Shown: piece after piece, positions 17,072-24,424 of the stretch
How positions within the stretch are numbered: position 1 is the first letter of the stretch
Layout of the letters: each line of letters starts with the position of its first letter
Source of the DNA: Micromonospora sp. CB01531
GTDB taxonomy: Bacteria > Actinomycetota > Actinomycetes > Mycobacteriales > Micromonosporaceae
Reading direction: 5' to 3'
Length of the DNA stretch: 64,000 nucleotides
NCBI RefSeq assembly: GCF_001905095.1
Contig: NZ_LWLS01000072.1
Coordinates: 283,786-347,785 of the forward strand
Program-made: the position numbers and the translations under genes
Notes under the pieces: model-generated
Database searches by the model: none
What the model saw: the letters and a program-made list of their open reading frames with translations, nothing else
Told to the model about the DNA's origin: nothing

Positions 17072-17935
17072 ATGCGACGACTACCCGCACTCGTGTCCAT
17101 GGCCGTGCTGCTGGTCACCGGCGCGTTCGTCAGCGCCGGCGGGGCGCACGCGCAGGCTCCGGCCGACGCCGCGAGCGCCGGGGGACACGGGGCCGCCGTG
17201 CTGGTCCGGGACATCGAGATCCCGGTGCCCGGGCAGCCGGCCGTCCGGGCGTACCTGGTGCGGCCGCAGCGGTCCGGCGCCGGGCTGGCCGGCGTGCTGG
17301 ACCTGCACTGGTTCGAGCCGGGCCGGGTCAACCAGGACCGCACCGAGTTCCTCGCCGAGGCGACCGCCCTGGCCGGGCGCGGGGTGGTCTCGCTGCTGCC
17401 CCAGCTCACCTTCCCGTGGGCGGGCGACCCGGTCGGCGACGCGCGGGACCGGGCCGCGGTGACCGCCCAGCTCGACGCGGTGCGGCACGCGTACCGGCGG
17501 CTGCTCGCCGAGCCCGGCGTCGACCGGACCCGCACCGCCGTGGTCGGCCACGACTACGGCGCGATGTACGCCGTCGACCTCGCCGCCGGCGAGCCGGGGC
17601 TGCGCACCGCGGTGCTCCTCGCGCCGGACGCCACCTGGGCGAACTGGTTCGACCTGTACTGGCTCCAGTTGCCGGAGGGGGAGCAGGCGGCGTACCGGGC
17701 GGTCTTCGCCGGGCTGGACCCGGTGGACCTGGTGGGGCGGCTCGGCGCCGGGGCGTACCTCCAGTTCGCCGGCGCGGACCGGTTCGTCGGCCCGGCGACC
17801 CGCGCGGCCTTCGCCGCCGCCGCACCGCAGGCCCGGGTGTCGCTCTATCCGCGCGAGGAGCACGACCTGGGCGCGACCAGCGTCCGCGACGACCGGTTCG
17901 CCTGGCTCACCGACCGGCTGGACCTGCGTGACTGA
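17072..17935 (+). CDS. Secreted alpha/beta hydrolase with an aspartate in the nucleophile elbow
   Basis: A 287-residue protein with a Sec signal peptide: MRRLP, a hydrophobic stretch ALVSMAVLLVTGAFV and a likely cleavage after AHA. The body looks like a dienelactone hydrolase, but the elbow reads VVGHDYGAMYA, with Asp where Ser or Cys is expected. GHD[WY]G elbows are typical of epoxide hydrolases and haloalkane dehalogenases. A possible catalytic histidine is in REEHDLGA. ATG is preferred to the GTG just before it because of the GGAGGTG site 4 bases upstream. An AT-rich patch at 17036-17061 probably holds the promoter. Confidence 0.82.
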   Translation: MRRLPALVSMAVLLVTGAFVSAGGAHAQAPADAASAGGHGAAVLVRDIEIPVPGQPAVRAYLVRPQRSGAGLAGVLDLHWFEPGRVNQDRTEFLAEATALAGRGVVSLLPQLTFPWAGDPVGDARDRAAVTAQLDAVRHAYRRLLAEPGVDRTRTAVVGHDYGAMYAVDLAAGEPGLRTAVLLAPDATWANWFDLYWLQLPEGEQAAYRAVFAGLDPVDLVGRLGAGAYLQFAGADRFVGPATRAAFAAAAPQARVSLYPREEHDLGATSVRDDRFAWLTDRLDLRD

Positions 17936-17949
17936 CCACAGCGGGAGGG

Positions 17950-17976
17950 GGCCGGCCGGCCCGGGGGCGGCCGGCC
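17950..17976 (+). terminator. Hairpin after the secreted hydrolase gene
   Basis: GGCCGGCCG (17950-17958) pairs with 17968-17976 around a 9-base loop, 14 bases after the stop. It is part of a GC-only stretch. The remaining about 220 bases to the permease start show no gene. Confidence 0.5.
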
Positions 17977-18199
17977 GGTTCCGGCCCGCGGGATGGGCTG
18001 GCCCGGGCGCGGTGCCGACCACCGGGCCGCGGCCGGACCGGTGAGCCGCCGGGGGCACCGCCCCGCCGCCCGGCCGATCTTGCCCGGCTTGCCGGGTTCG
18101 CCGGTCGGCGCCCCGGGTACCGCCTACGGTCGGGTCAGGCTGGCGTTTGCGGGTGGCGCTGTGCGGGCGGCCCGGCGAGCCGCGCGCCGAGGGGTGGAC

Positions 18200-20299
18200 A
18201 TGACGGACGGGCGGGACGGGCCGCGACGCAGGCGGGGGCGGCGGGGCAACGCGGGGCGCGGTGACGAGCGTGGACTCGACGCCGCCGGCGACCGGGACCG
18301 CGCCCCTGGCCCCGGCCGGACGCCCGCGCGGATCCCGGAGTGCGTGCCGAGCCACACCCGGCCGGCGGAGCCGCCCAACCGGCTGAGCCAGTGGCTGTTC
18401 CAGCACCGGGTGCATCCGGTCGGCCCGGAGACGCTCGAACCGGAGGCTCGGGCCCACCCCTGGTGGCAGGTGATGTGCCTGACCGGCGTGGACTACTTCT
18501 CCACCCTCTCCTACCTGCCCGGCATCGCCGCCCTGGCGGCCGGTGTGCTCTCCCCGGTGGCCACCCTGCTGATCGTGGCGCTGACCCTGTTCGGGATGCT
18601 GCCGATGTACCGGCGGGTGGCCCGGGAGAGCCCGCACGGGCAGGGCTCCGTGGCCATGCTGGAGCGGCTGCTGCCGTTCTGGCGGGGGAAGATCTTCGTA
18701 CTCATCCTGCTCGGCTTCGTCGCCACCTCGTGGATCATCACGATCACCCTCTCCGCCGCGGACGCCACCGTGCACCTGCTGGAGAACCCCAAGCTGCCGG
18801 CGTCGGTCCCGCACGGCGCCACGGCGGCGGTGCTGGTGACGGTGGTGCTCCTGCTCATCCTCGGCGGCGTGTTCCTGATGGGCTTCAGCGAGGCGGTGCA
18901 GGTCGCCATCCCCCTGGTCGCGGTCTTCCTTGCGCTCAACGCGGTGGTCGTGGTGGTCGGGCTCGGTCAGGTGGCGGCCCACCCGGAGGTGCTGAACGGC
19001 TGGCTCGAACTCCTCACCGCCCAGGTCACCAACGTCAGCGACCTGGTGGGGCCGGCCGTGCTGGCGTTCCCGCTGCTGGTGCTGGGCCTGTCCGGCTTCG
19101 AGACCGGGGTCAGCATGGAGCCGCTGGTCCGGGGCCGGGGCGCCGACCCGCAGGAGCGGCTCCGGTCCCGGATCCGGAACACCCGCAAGCTGCTCACCGC
19201 CGCAGCGCTCATCATGTCCGTGTACCTGATCACGACCACCTTCGTCACCACCGTGCTGATCCCCCCGAAGGAGTTCCAGCCCGGTGGGGCGGCCAACGGG
19301 CGGGCGCTGGCCTTCCTGGCCCACGAGCACCTGGGCGAGGGATTCGGCACCGTCTACGACATCAGCAGCATCCTCATCCTCTGGTTCGCCGGCGCCTCGG
19401 CGATGGCCGGCCTGATCAACATCGTGCCGCGTTACCTGCCGGACTACGGCATGGCGCCCGAGTGGGGCCGCGCGGTCCGGCCCGTGGTCCTCGTCTACAC
19501 GCTGATCAGCATCGCCATCACGGTGGCCTTCCGCGCCGACGTGAACGCCCAGGCCGGGGCGTACGCGACGGGGATCCTGGCGATGATGTTCTCCGGCGCG
19601 ATCGCGGTGGCCATCTCGGCGCTCCGCTCCCGGCACCGGGTTGCCGCGGCCGGCTTCACGGTGCTCACCGTGGTGCTGCTCTACGCGCTGCTGGCGAACG
19701 TCATCGAGAAGCCGGACGGCATCACGATCTCCGCGTTCTTCATCCTCGGCATCGTCGTGGTCTCGCTGGTCTCCCGGGTCACCCGCACCACCGAGCTGCG
19801 CGCCGCGCAGATCGAGTTCGACGAGCCGGCGCGGCGGTTCATCGCCGACTCGCTGGCAAACGACGGCCGCCTGCATCTGGTCGCGAACAAGCGGCAGAGC
19901 GGGACGGTGCAGGAATACCGGGCCAAGGAGCGGGCGCAGCGGGCGATCAATCCGGTGCCGGGCAAGGCCGACGTCCTCTTCCTCGAGATCGACGTGATCG
20001 ACCCGTCGCAGTTTAGCCAGGTGCTGCGGGTGCACGGGGTGGAGGTGGACGGGTACCGGGTGCTGCGGGCCGGCAGCCCGGCCGTGCCGAACGCGATCGC
20101 GGCGATCCTGCTCGCGCTCCGGGACGCCACCGGGGTACGCCCGCACGCCCATTTCGAGTGGTCGGAGGGAAATCCCCTCGCGCATCTGCTGCGCTACCTG
20201 ATCCTCGGCCGGGGGGACACCCCGCCGGTGGTCCGGGAGATCATCCGCAAGGCTGAGCCCGACCCCGCCCACCGCCCCGGCATCCATGTCGGCGGCTGA
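18200..20299 (+). CDS. APC-superfamily amino acid permease with C-terminal cytosolic domain
   Basis: A 699-residue membrane protein. An Arg/Pro-rich cytosolic N-terminus of about 95 residues precedes the first membrane helix (GVDYFSTLSYLPGIAAL), followed by 11-12 hydrophobic helices up to about residue 535. The last about 160 residues are soluble and carry no recognised domain. The helix-1 sequence TGVDYFSTLSYLPG is typical of the APC-type amino acid permease group. The substrate is unknown. The ATG follows GAGGGGTGG. A perfect hairpin shared with a convergent small gene follows. It stands alone, with no enzyme gene to suggest a role. Confidence 0.85.
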   Translation: MTDGRDGPRRRRGRRGNAGRGDERGLDAAGDRDRAPGPGRTPARIPECVPSHTRPAEPPNRLSQWLFQHRVHPVGPETLEPEARAHPWWQVMCLTGVDYFSTLSYLPGIAALAAGVLSPVATLLIVALTLFGMLPMYRRVARESPHGQGSVAMLERLLPFWRGKIFVLILLGFVATSWIITITLSAADATVHLLENPKLPASVPHGATAAVLVTVVLLLILGGVFLMGFSEAVQVAIPLVAVFLALNAVVVVVGLGQVAAHPEVLNGWLELLTAQVTNVSDLVGPAVLAFPLLVLGLSGFETGVSMEPLVRGRGADPQERLRSRIRNTRKLLTAAALIMSVYLITTTFVTTVLIPPKEFQPGGAANGRALAFLAHEHLGEGFGTVYDISSILILWFAGASAMAGLINIVPRYLPDYGMAPEWGRAVRPVVLVYTLISIAITVAFRADVNAQAGAYATGILAMMFSGAIAVAISALRSRHRVAAAGFTVLTVVLLYALLANVIEKPDGITISAFFILGIVVVSLVSRVTRTTELRAAQIEFDEPARRFIADSLANDGRLHLVANKRQSGTVQEYRAKERAQRAINPVPGKADVLFLEIDVIDPSQFSQVLRVHGVEVDGYRVLRAGSPAVPNAIAAILLALRDATGVRPHAHFEWSEGNPLAHLLRYLILGRGDTPPVVREIIRKAEPDPAHRPGIHVGG

Positions 20300-20459
20300 G
20301 GCGGCGTGTTCAGCCGGGCGTGCGGCGGAGCGCCCCAGGTCGCCGGCGAGAAACTCGTGGGCGGCTGCCCGTCCCGGCCGACGCCGGTCAACGCCCCCGG
20401 GAAACGCTGCCTGCTAGGACGCCGTACGGAGGGTGACGGCACCCGCGCCGGACCCGAAG

Positions 20460-20491
20460 CGGCCCGCGCCGCGGGGAGCGGGCGCGGGCCG
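20460..20491. terminator. Bidirectional hairpin between permease and small membrane protein
   Basis: CGGCCCGCGCC (20460-20470) pairs with 20481-20491 around 10 bases. It lies between two convergent genes, 14 bases from the end of the leftward one. Confidence 0.65.
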
Positions 20492-20504
20492 GAAGGGGAG
20501 TGGC

Positions 20505-20711
20505 CTACTTTGAGGGCTCGGGGAGCGTGCAGTCCACCTTGGGGTTGGCGCCGATGTAGTTCAGCGGACCGGCCACGATGGTGACCAGAATGGTGCCGGC
20601 CTCGGCGCAGTTCTTGTCGTCGTTGCTGTAGTAGCCGCGCTGACCGGCGGCGATCGCGCCGATGATGAGCCAGATGACGACCAGGACGCCGAGTATCGAG
20701 GTGCCGCGCAT
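20505..20711 (-). CDS. Small single-span membrane protein, function unknown
   Basis: A 68-residue protein. It starts MRGTSILGVLVVIWLIIGAI, one hydrophobic helix, and continues with a short extracytoplasmic part containing two cysteines (NCAEAG and VDCTLP) and a helix-like TILVTIVAGPLNYI. A good GGAGGCACCC ribosome site precedes the ATG. I recognise similar small proteins in actinomycetes but know no function. The 5' side has about 150 bases before a decayed gene, enough for a promoter. Confidence 0.78.
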   Translation of the reverse strand: MRGTSILGVLVVIWLIIGAIAAGQRGYYSNDDKNCAEAGTILVTIVAGPLNYIGANPKVDCTLPEPSK

Positions 20712-20867
20712 GGGGTGCCTCCACGGGGTTGTGGCGGATTCGAGAGGTGTGGTCCTTGTACCCCGGGCGGGTGAGTGCCCAAACGGTGCCGCGAGACGCG
20801 CGGCCGATTTCGATCATCGCGGCCCCCGGGTGGCGGCCCGCAGCGGCGCCGCTCACGGCACGCCGGC

Positions 20868-21190
20868 TCAGGTCGGCGGGGCCGGATCCTGCGGCGGCCG
20901 GCCCCGGCTGCGCAGGTGGTCGGCGACGGCCACGCCGGCCAGCACCAGCATGGCGCCGAGCGCCGCGCGCAGCGGCGGCAGGAACAGTACCGCCGGCGCC
21001 CGCCGGCATGGGGAAGAGTCCACGTCCAAGGTGGATGGCGACGTACGTCCCGGCGAAGACCAGGCCCCGGCGTGCCGAAGGCGTCCGGGACGGTGGTCAT
21101 CAGCAGCGCGCGCGGCGGGCCGTCCGGCTCCTCACCGACGGTAGCCACGGCCGTCCTGACCCGTGTTTTCGCGCTTTCCGGTGCACCCTT
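20868..21190 (-). pseudogene. Remnant of a multi-span membrane protein (LtrA-like), frameshifted
   Basis: No single frame is open, but two frames joined give a coherent membrane-protein end. One frame reads GPPRALLMTTVPDAFGTP, the next reads VFAGTYVAIHLGRG and MPAG, and a third reads VLFLPPLRAALGAMLVLAGV then ADHLRSRGRP before a stop. At least two frame changes are needed, near 21065 and 21000. The PDAFGTPGL-VFAGTYVAI pattern resembles the low-temperature-requirement A family (PF06772), which has PEAFG followed by LFALAYVAIQ. An intact LtrA is about 380-400 residues, so most is missing. The rest of 20712-21329 shows no gene. Confidence 0.6.
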
Positions 21191-21268
21191 CCGGGGGCGG
21201 TGGCGACGGCGCCGGCCGGGGCGGGGCACACCGGGCGGGCGCTGACGCCGCGCCGGCCGGCGCTGGTG

Positions 21269-21303
21269 CGGGCCGGTGGTGACGGAGCGTCACCACCGGC
21301 CCG
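21269..21303. terminator. 16-bp perfect hairpin with a 3-base loop
   Basis: CGGGCCGGTGGTGACG (21269-21284) pairs exactly with 21288-21303 around GAG. GGGTGTTT follows on the plus strand. It lies 27 bases after the stop of the leftward helix-hairpin-helix gene. Confidence 0.7.
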
Positions 21304-21329
21304 GGGTGTTTAAGCGGTGGCGGGGCCGC

Positions 21330-22067
21330 TCAGGGCAGCACCGCCTCGGCCTCGGCACGGGCACCGGCCAGCACCTTCGCCTGCTGCGGCCAGGTCGCCA
21401 CGCTCGGCGCGGCGCGCAGGCCGGCGGCCTTGATGGTCTCCCGCAGCGCCGCTTCGTCCAGCTCGGCGAGCTGCTGGTAGGTGCGGATGCCGGCGGCCTG
21501 GAGCGCGGCGGCCATCTTCGGTCCGATGCCCTGGATCTGCCGGAAGTCGTCGGCGGCCTGTTCGGCCGGCGCCGCGGCGGGTTCCGCCACGGCCGTGGTG
21601 GTGTTCTCGACCGAGGCGCGCGGCGCGGGGATGGTCACCGGGGTGGCCGGCTCCGCGGGCGTCGCTGCCGGCGTGACCGGCTCGGCCTCGGTGGTGGCGG
21701 GCTCGGGATCGACGGCCGCCGGCTCGACCTTGACGGTGACCGGTGCGGCCTCGGCGGGCTGGTCGGCCGGAGCGGAGCCGGCCGATTCGGCGGACAGTGG
21801 GGCGGTGGCCTCGACGGCCGGGTTGGCGACCGGGGGAGCGTCCTGCTCGGCCGGGGCCGGCTCCTCGGTCACCGCGGCGGGCGCCGGGACCTCGTCGACG
21901 ACCGCGGCGGGCCGTTCCTGGTCACTGGTGGCGGTCGTGGGGTCACCCTCCACCGTGGGCGCTGCCGGGCCGGCGGTGGTGCGGCCTCCGGCCAGCACCC
22001 GCCAGATCACCAGGCCCGCCACCACAGCCAGGATCACGACCAGCCATAGCCCGAAACTCGACGACAC
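21330..22067 (-). CDS. Membrane-anchored protein with C-terminal helix-hairpin-helix domain
   Basis: A 245-residue protein in three parts. An N-terminal membrane helix (LWLVVILAVVAGLVIWRVL) is followed by about 140 residues rich in Ala, Pro, Glu and Thr with no predicted fold. The C-terminal domain of about 70 residues begins DFRQIQGIGPKMAAALQAAG and continues with YQQLAELDEAALRE. The C-terminal part matches helix-hairpin-helix domains found at the ends of actinobacterial envelope proteins; DNA binding is not shown. The GTG start follows GAGGAGGAG. Expression probably comes from the 236 bases upstream. Confidence 0.85.
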   Translation of the reverse strand: MSSSFGLWLVVILAVVAGLVIWRVLAGGRTTAGPAAPTVEGDPTTATSDQERPAAVVDEVPAPAAVTEEPAPAEQDAPPVANPAVEATAPLSAESAGSAPADQPAEAAPVTVKVEPAAVDPEPATTEAEPVTPAATPAEPATPVTIPAPRASVENTTTAVAEPAAAPAEQAADDFRQIQGIGPKMAAALQAAGIRTYQQLAELDEAALRETIKAAGLRAAPSVATWPQQAKVLAGARAEAEAVLP

Positions 22068-22236
22068 GGCCAATCTCCTCCTCAGTACGTGAACGACAGT
22101 CGTGAGAAAACTCGGGGCAGCTTCGCACACGTACGTCGGGGACGACAGGGCGGTCCGCGGCTTTCGTCGCTGGTGGGATGGTTCGTGCCGAACGGTGGTG
22201 GTGGGATGACTGAGCGTGTGCCGCGGGAGGGGCTGG

Positions 22237-22276
22237 GGCACCCCGGACCCTGGTGCCTGGTGGGGTCCGGGGCGCC
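22237..22276 (-). terminator. Hairpin after the first TcmI-type cyclase gene
   Basis: GGCACCCCGGACCC (22237-22250) pairs with 22263-22276 with one mismatch around 12 bases. It lies 27 bases past the stop of the leftward cyclase gene and marks the likely left boundary of the cluster. Confidence 0.6.
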
Positions 22277-22303
22277 CGGTCACGCGCGCTGCCGCGGGTG
22301 CGG

Positions 22304-22651
22304 TCAGCGGATCAGCCCCGGTGTGCGGGCTCCGGTGGCGTCCCAGCTGTAGAAGCAGCCGGCGACGGCTTCCCGTGGGGAGTGCCAGGTGGGCAGATAC
22401 GGCGACGTGTGTGCGGACAGTCGCTGGTTGACCTGCTCGAAGAGTGGGTGGTTGCGGACGCCGGCCGCCGCGTCCGGGTCGACGTCGGTGGTCTCCATCA
22501 GGTGGACGCACAGGTCGTGCAGGCTGTACAGCGACCGGTGCCGGACGCCGGTCAGGACGGGCAGCTCGGTCGCGTCGGACTCGGCGAAGATCTGCGCCAC
22601 CCGTCCCTCCGCGCCCGGCACGATCCGGCTGACGACCAACAGTCGACTCAT
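22304..22651 (-). CDS. TcmI-family aromatic polyketide cyclase (copy 1)
   Basis: A 115-residue ferredoxin-like fold cyclase of the TcmI family, which closes late rings of aromatic polyketides. It opens RLLVVSRIVPGAEGRVA, then has SDATELPVLTGVRHRSLYSL, and ends with the region SPREAVAGCFYSW. It is plainly homologous to the second cyclase gene on the other side of the SARP regulator (both share AQIF/AEIF-A-SDATELP and GVRHRSLY). The ATG follows GAGAGGGG. It is transcribed leftward after the SARP gene and is likely in one transcript with it. The cluster's left edge is probably just past this gene. Confidence 0.92.
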   Translation of the reverse strand: MSRLLVVSRIVPGAEGRVAQIFAESDATELPVLTGVRHRSLYSLHDLCVHLMETTDVDPDAAAGVRNHPLFEQVNQRLSAHTSPYLPTWHSPREAVAGCFYSWDATGARTPGLIR

Positions 22652-22746
22652 CGGGACCCCTCTCGCCGGCGGTGCCGCCGTCCCGCGCAGCCGGGCCGTC
22701 GGACACCGTGTGCGCTCACATTGCCCGGTCGAGTGTCAACTGCTCG

Positions 22747-23670
22747 TCACGATCGGTCACTGTTCGGTGATGGTTGTCGTGACGCCGTCGCTGCTGCCGC
22801 ACCGTCGGTTGTGTCCGGTGAGCGCGAGCCGGGTGCGGTGGGCGAGGTCGGTCCGCGGTGCGAGGGTGGGCCGGACGACCGGCCGGGCGGGTTGCCCCGG
22901 TCGGATCGCCGGGACGGTGGCTCGGGTCGCGAGGCGCGCCGGATCGGGGCGAGGGTGTCGTCGAGTAGCGCGCACATCGCCGGGGACGGCTCCAGGCGCA
23001 GTTCGCGCAGCAGCAGGTCGCGGTAGACGTAGAAGGCGTGCACCGCCTCGAAGGCGTTGCCCTCGGCGAGGTGGATGCGGACCACGAGGCGGTGCGGGGT
23101 CTCCCGGAGTGGTTCGGCGGCCATCGCCTCCAGGGCCGCCTCCAGGGCCTCGCCGTGCCGGCCGGCGGCAAGGTGGTTGCCGGCGAGTTCCTCCAGCATG
23201 TGCAGCCGCAGCTGGCGCAGCCGTTCGCGTTCCAGCAGCACCCAGTCGTCGTACCAGCCGGGGAGCAGGTCGTGGCGCCCGGTGCTGGCGGCCCCGCGGG
23301 GCGTCTCGCGGTCGCGGACGCGGGCGGCGGTGTCGACCAGTTCGTCGACGTCGAGGTGGACGGTGTCGCCGAGCCGGACGGTGTCACCGTCGGTCAGCAG
23401 CGGGCAGCAGGGGTCCTGCCGCAACCGCCACAGGGCGGTACGCAGCGACGACAGCGCTCGTTCCTCGGAGGTTTCCGGCCACAGCAGCCCGGCCAGGTGG
23501 CTGCGGGTGGCGCCGGGTCGTAGCCCGATCAGGGCGATGACCCGTTGCAGTCCGCGGGGCACCACCACCGGCACGTCGTCGTGCAGCAACCGGAAGCCGC
23601 CGAGCAGGTGCAACGACACCGGTGGCGCGGACGGATCCTCTGCCGCCGGCGTCCTCGATTCACCGGTCAC
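22747..23670 (-). CDS. SARP-type regulator (OmpR-like DNA-binding plus BTAD domain)
   Basis: A protein of about 307 residues. The winged-helix half starts at VSLHLLGGFRLLHDD and contains RGLQRVIALIGL and LWPETSEERALSSLRTALWRLR. The bacterial transcriptional activation (BTAD) domain follows, with HMLEELAGNHLAAGRHGEA and AVHAFYVYRDLLLREL. The C-terminal 50 residues are disordered. SARPs activate antibiotic clusters. The open frame extends to a TTG at 23811, but that overlaps the apparent -10/-35 region, so I place the start at the GTG with AGGGGG upstream. It is divergent from the carboxylase/PKS operon. It encodes no P-loop ATPase, so it is the small SARP type. Confidence 0.88.
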   Translation of the reverse strand: MTGESRTPAAEDPSAPPVSLHLLGGFRLLHDDVPVVVPRGLQRVIALIGLRPGATRSHLAGLLWPETSEERALSSLRTALWRLRQDPCCPLLTDGDTVRLGDTVHLDVDELVDTAARVRDRETPRGAASTGRHDLLPGWYDDWVLLERERLRQLRLHMLEELAGNHLAAGRHGEALEAALEAMAAEPLRETPHRLVVRIHLAEGNAFEAVHAFYVYRDLLLRELRLEPSPAMCALLDDTLAPIRRASRPEPPSRRSDRGNPPGRSSGPPSHRGPTSPTAPGSRSPDTTDGAAAATASRQPSPNSDRS

Positions 23671-23801
23671 GGGCGCACCCCCTGCACCGGAACCTTCGTT
23701 CCAACTGTCCTGTGTTGCCCGGCGCGGTGCCTGCGACTCCGGTGTCGGAACGGCTCCCGCCGCTGCGGCTGACGCCGCTGCAGCCGGGCTGACCGCAACG
23801 A

Positions 23802-23831
23802 ACGTTACCAACTATGATTACTCTGGGTCAA
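23802..23831 (-). promoter_or_regulatory. Candidate promoter of the SARP gene
   Basis: On the minus strand TTGACC (23831-23826) and TAACGT (23807-23802) are separated by 18 bases, a good sigma-70-type match in an AT-rich patch. Transcription would begin near 23795, giving a leader of about 125 bases. Confidence 0.55.
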
Positions 23832-23947
23832 CAGTCATGATGGCAAATGCGACTGTCCACACTCCGCGCGAAAACTGGCGTTGAACTGCGAAAAAGTGTC
23901 GGAATGAGTTCCCGGAAGTCGATCTTCTGATAGCTCGCGCACAGGAT

Positions 23948-24029
23948 GCGTCAACGCAGCGTCACGACATTTCGCCTCGAATGGCCCACAGGTGACGCCC
24001 CGTTGACGGTGTCGGCGCGACGGTGACGG
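23948..24029. promoter_or_regulatory. Array of KTGACGS heptads, candidate SARP operators
   Basis: On the minus strand GTGACGC (23965-23959) and TTGACGC (23954-23948) are 11 bases apart. On the plus strand GTGACGC (23992-23998) and TTGACGG (24003-24009) are 11 bases apart, and GTGACGG recurs at 24023-24029. SARPs bind heptamer repeats at 11- or 22-base spacing. The array lies between the SARP gene and the divergent operon starting at 24092. No clean -10 box follows at the canonical distance. The rest of the 421-base gap (23671-24091) shows no gene. Confidence 0.5.
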
Positions 24030-24091
24030 AGTCGTCCGGCGGGACCGGCCGCGCCATGCGCCGGGTTCGCGCACCCAAGGGGAGGCTCTCC

Positions 24092-24424
24092 ATGGACCGT
24101 TCACTCATCGTCGCCAAGGTGGTGCCGACCGCCGAGGATCGGGTCGCCGAGATCTTCGCCGCGTCCGACGCGACCGAACTGCCCGGTGTGGTCGGCGTCC
24201 GCCACCGGTCGCTCTACCGGCTGCACGACCTCTACGTCCATCTCCTAGAGACGGAGCGGCCGGCCGACGGCGCGGTGGAGGACGCCCGCGGGCATCCCGA
24301 GTTCATCCGGGTCAGCGAGCGGCTGCGGCCGTACATCTCGCCGTATCTGCCGGACTGGAGCTCACCGCGGGACGCCATGGCCCACTGCTTCTACCGGTAC
24401 GACGCGCCCGGGCGGCGGCCGTGA
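24092..24424 (+). CDS. TcmI-family aromatic polyketide cyclase (copy 2)
   Basis: A 110-residue paralogue of the cyclase at 22304. It starts MDRSLIVAKVVPTAEDRVA, shares SDATELPGVVGVRHRSLYRL, and ends SPRDAMAHCFYRYDAP. It would guide late cyclisation of the chain made by the minimal PKS in the same operon. AAGGGGAGG lies 6 bases before the ATG. It is the first gene of a tightly packed operon: its stop overlaps the accDA start (GTGA). Two TcmI-type cyclases suggest two separate ring closures or a heteromeric enzyme. Confidence 0.92.
   Translation: MDRSLIVAKVVPTAEDRVAEIFAASDATELPGVVGVRHRSLYRLHDLYVHLLETERPADGAVEDARGHPEFIRVSERLRPYISPYLPDWSSPRDAMAHCFYRYDAPGRRP

Noticed and set aside
23670..23811. 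TTG at 23811 as the start of the SARP gene
   Set aside because: It overlaps the best -10/-35 region; the GTG at 23670 has a ribosome site and begins close to the conserved domain.
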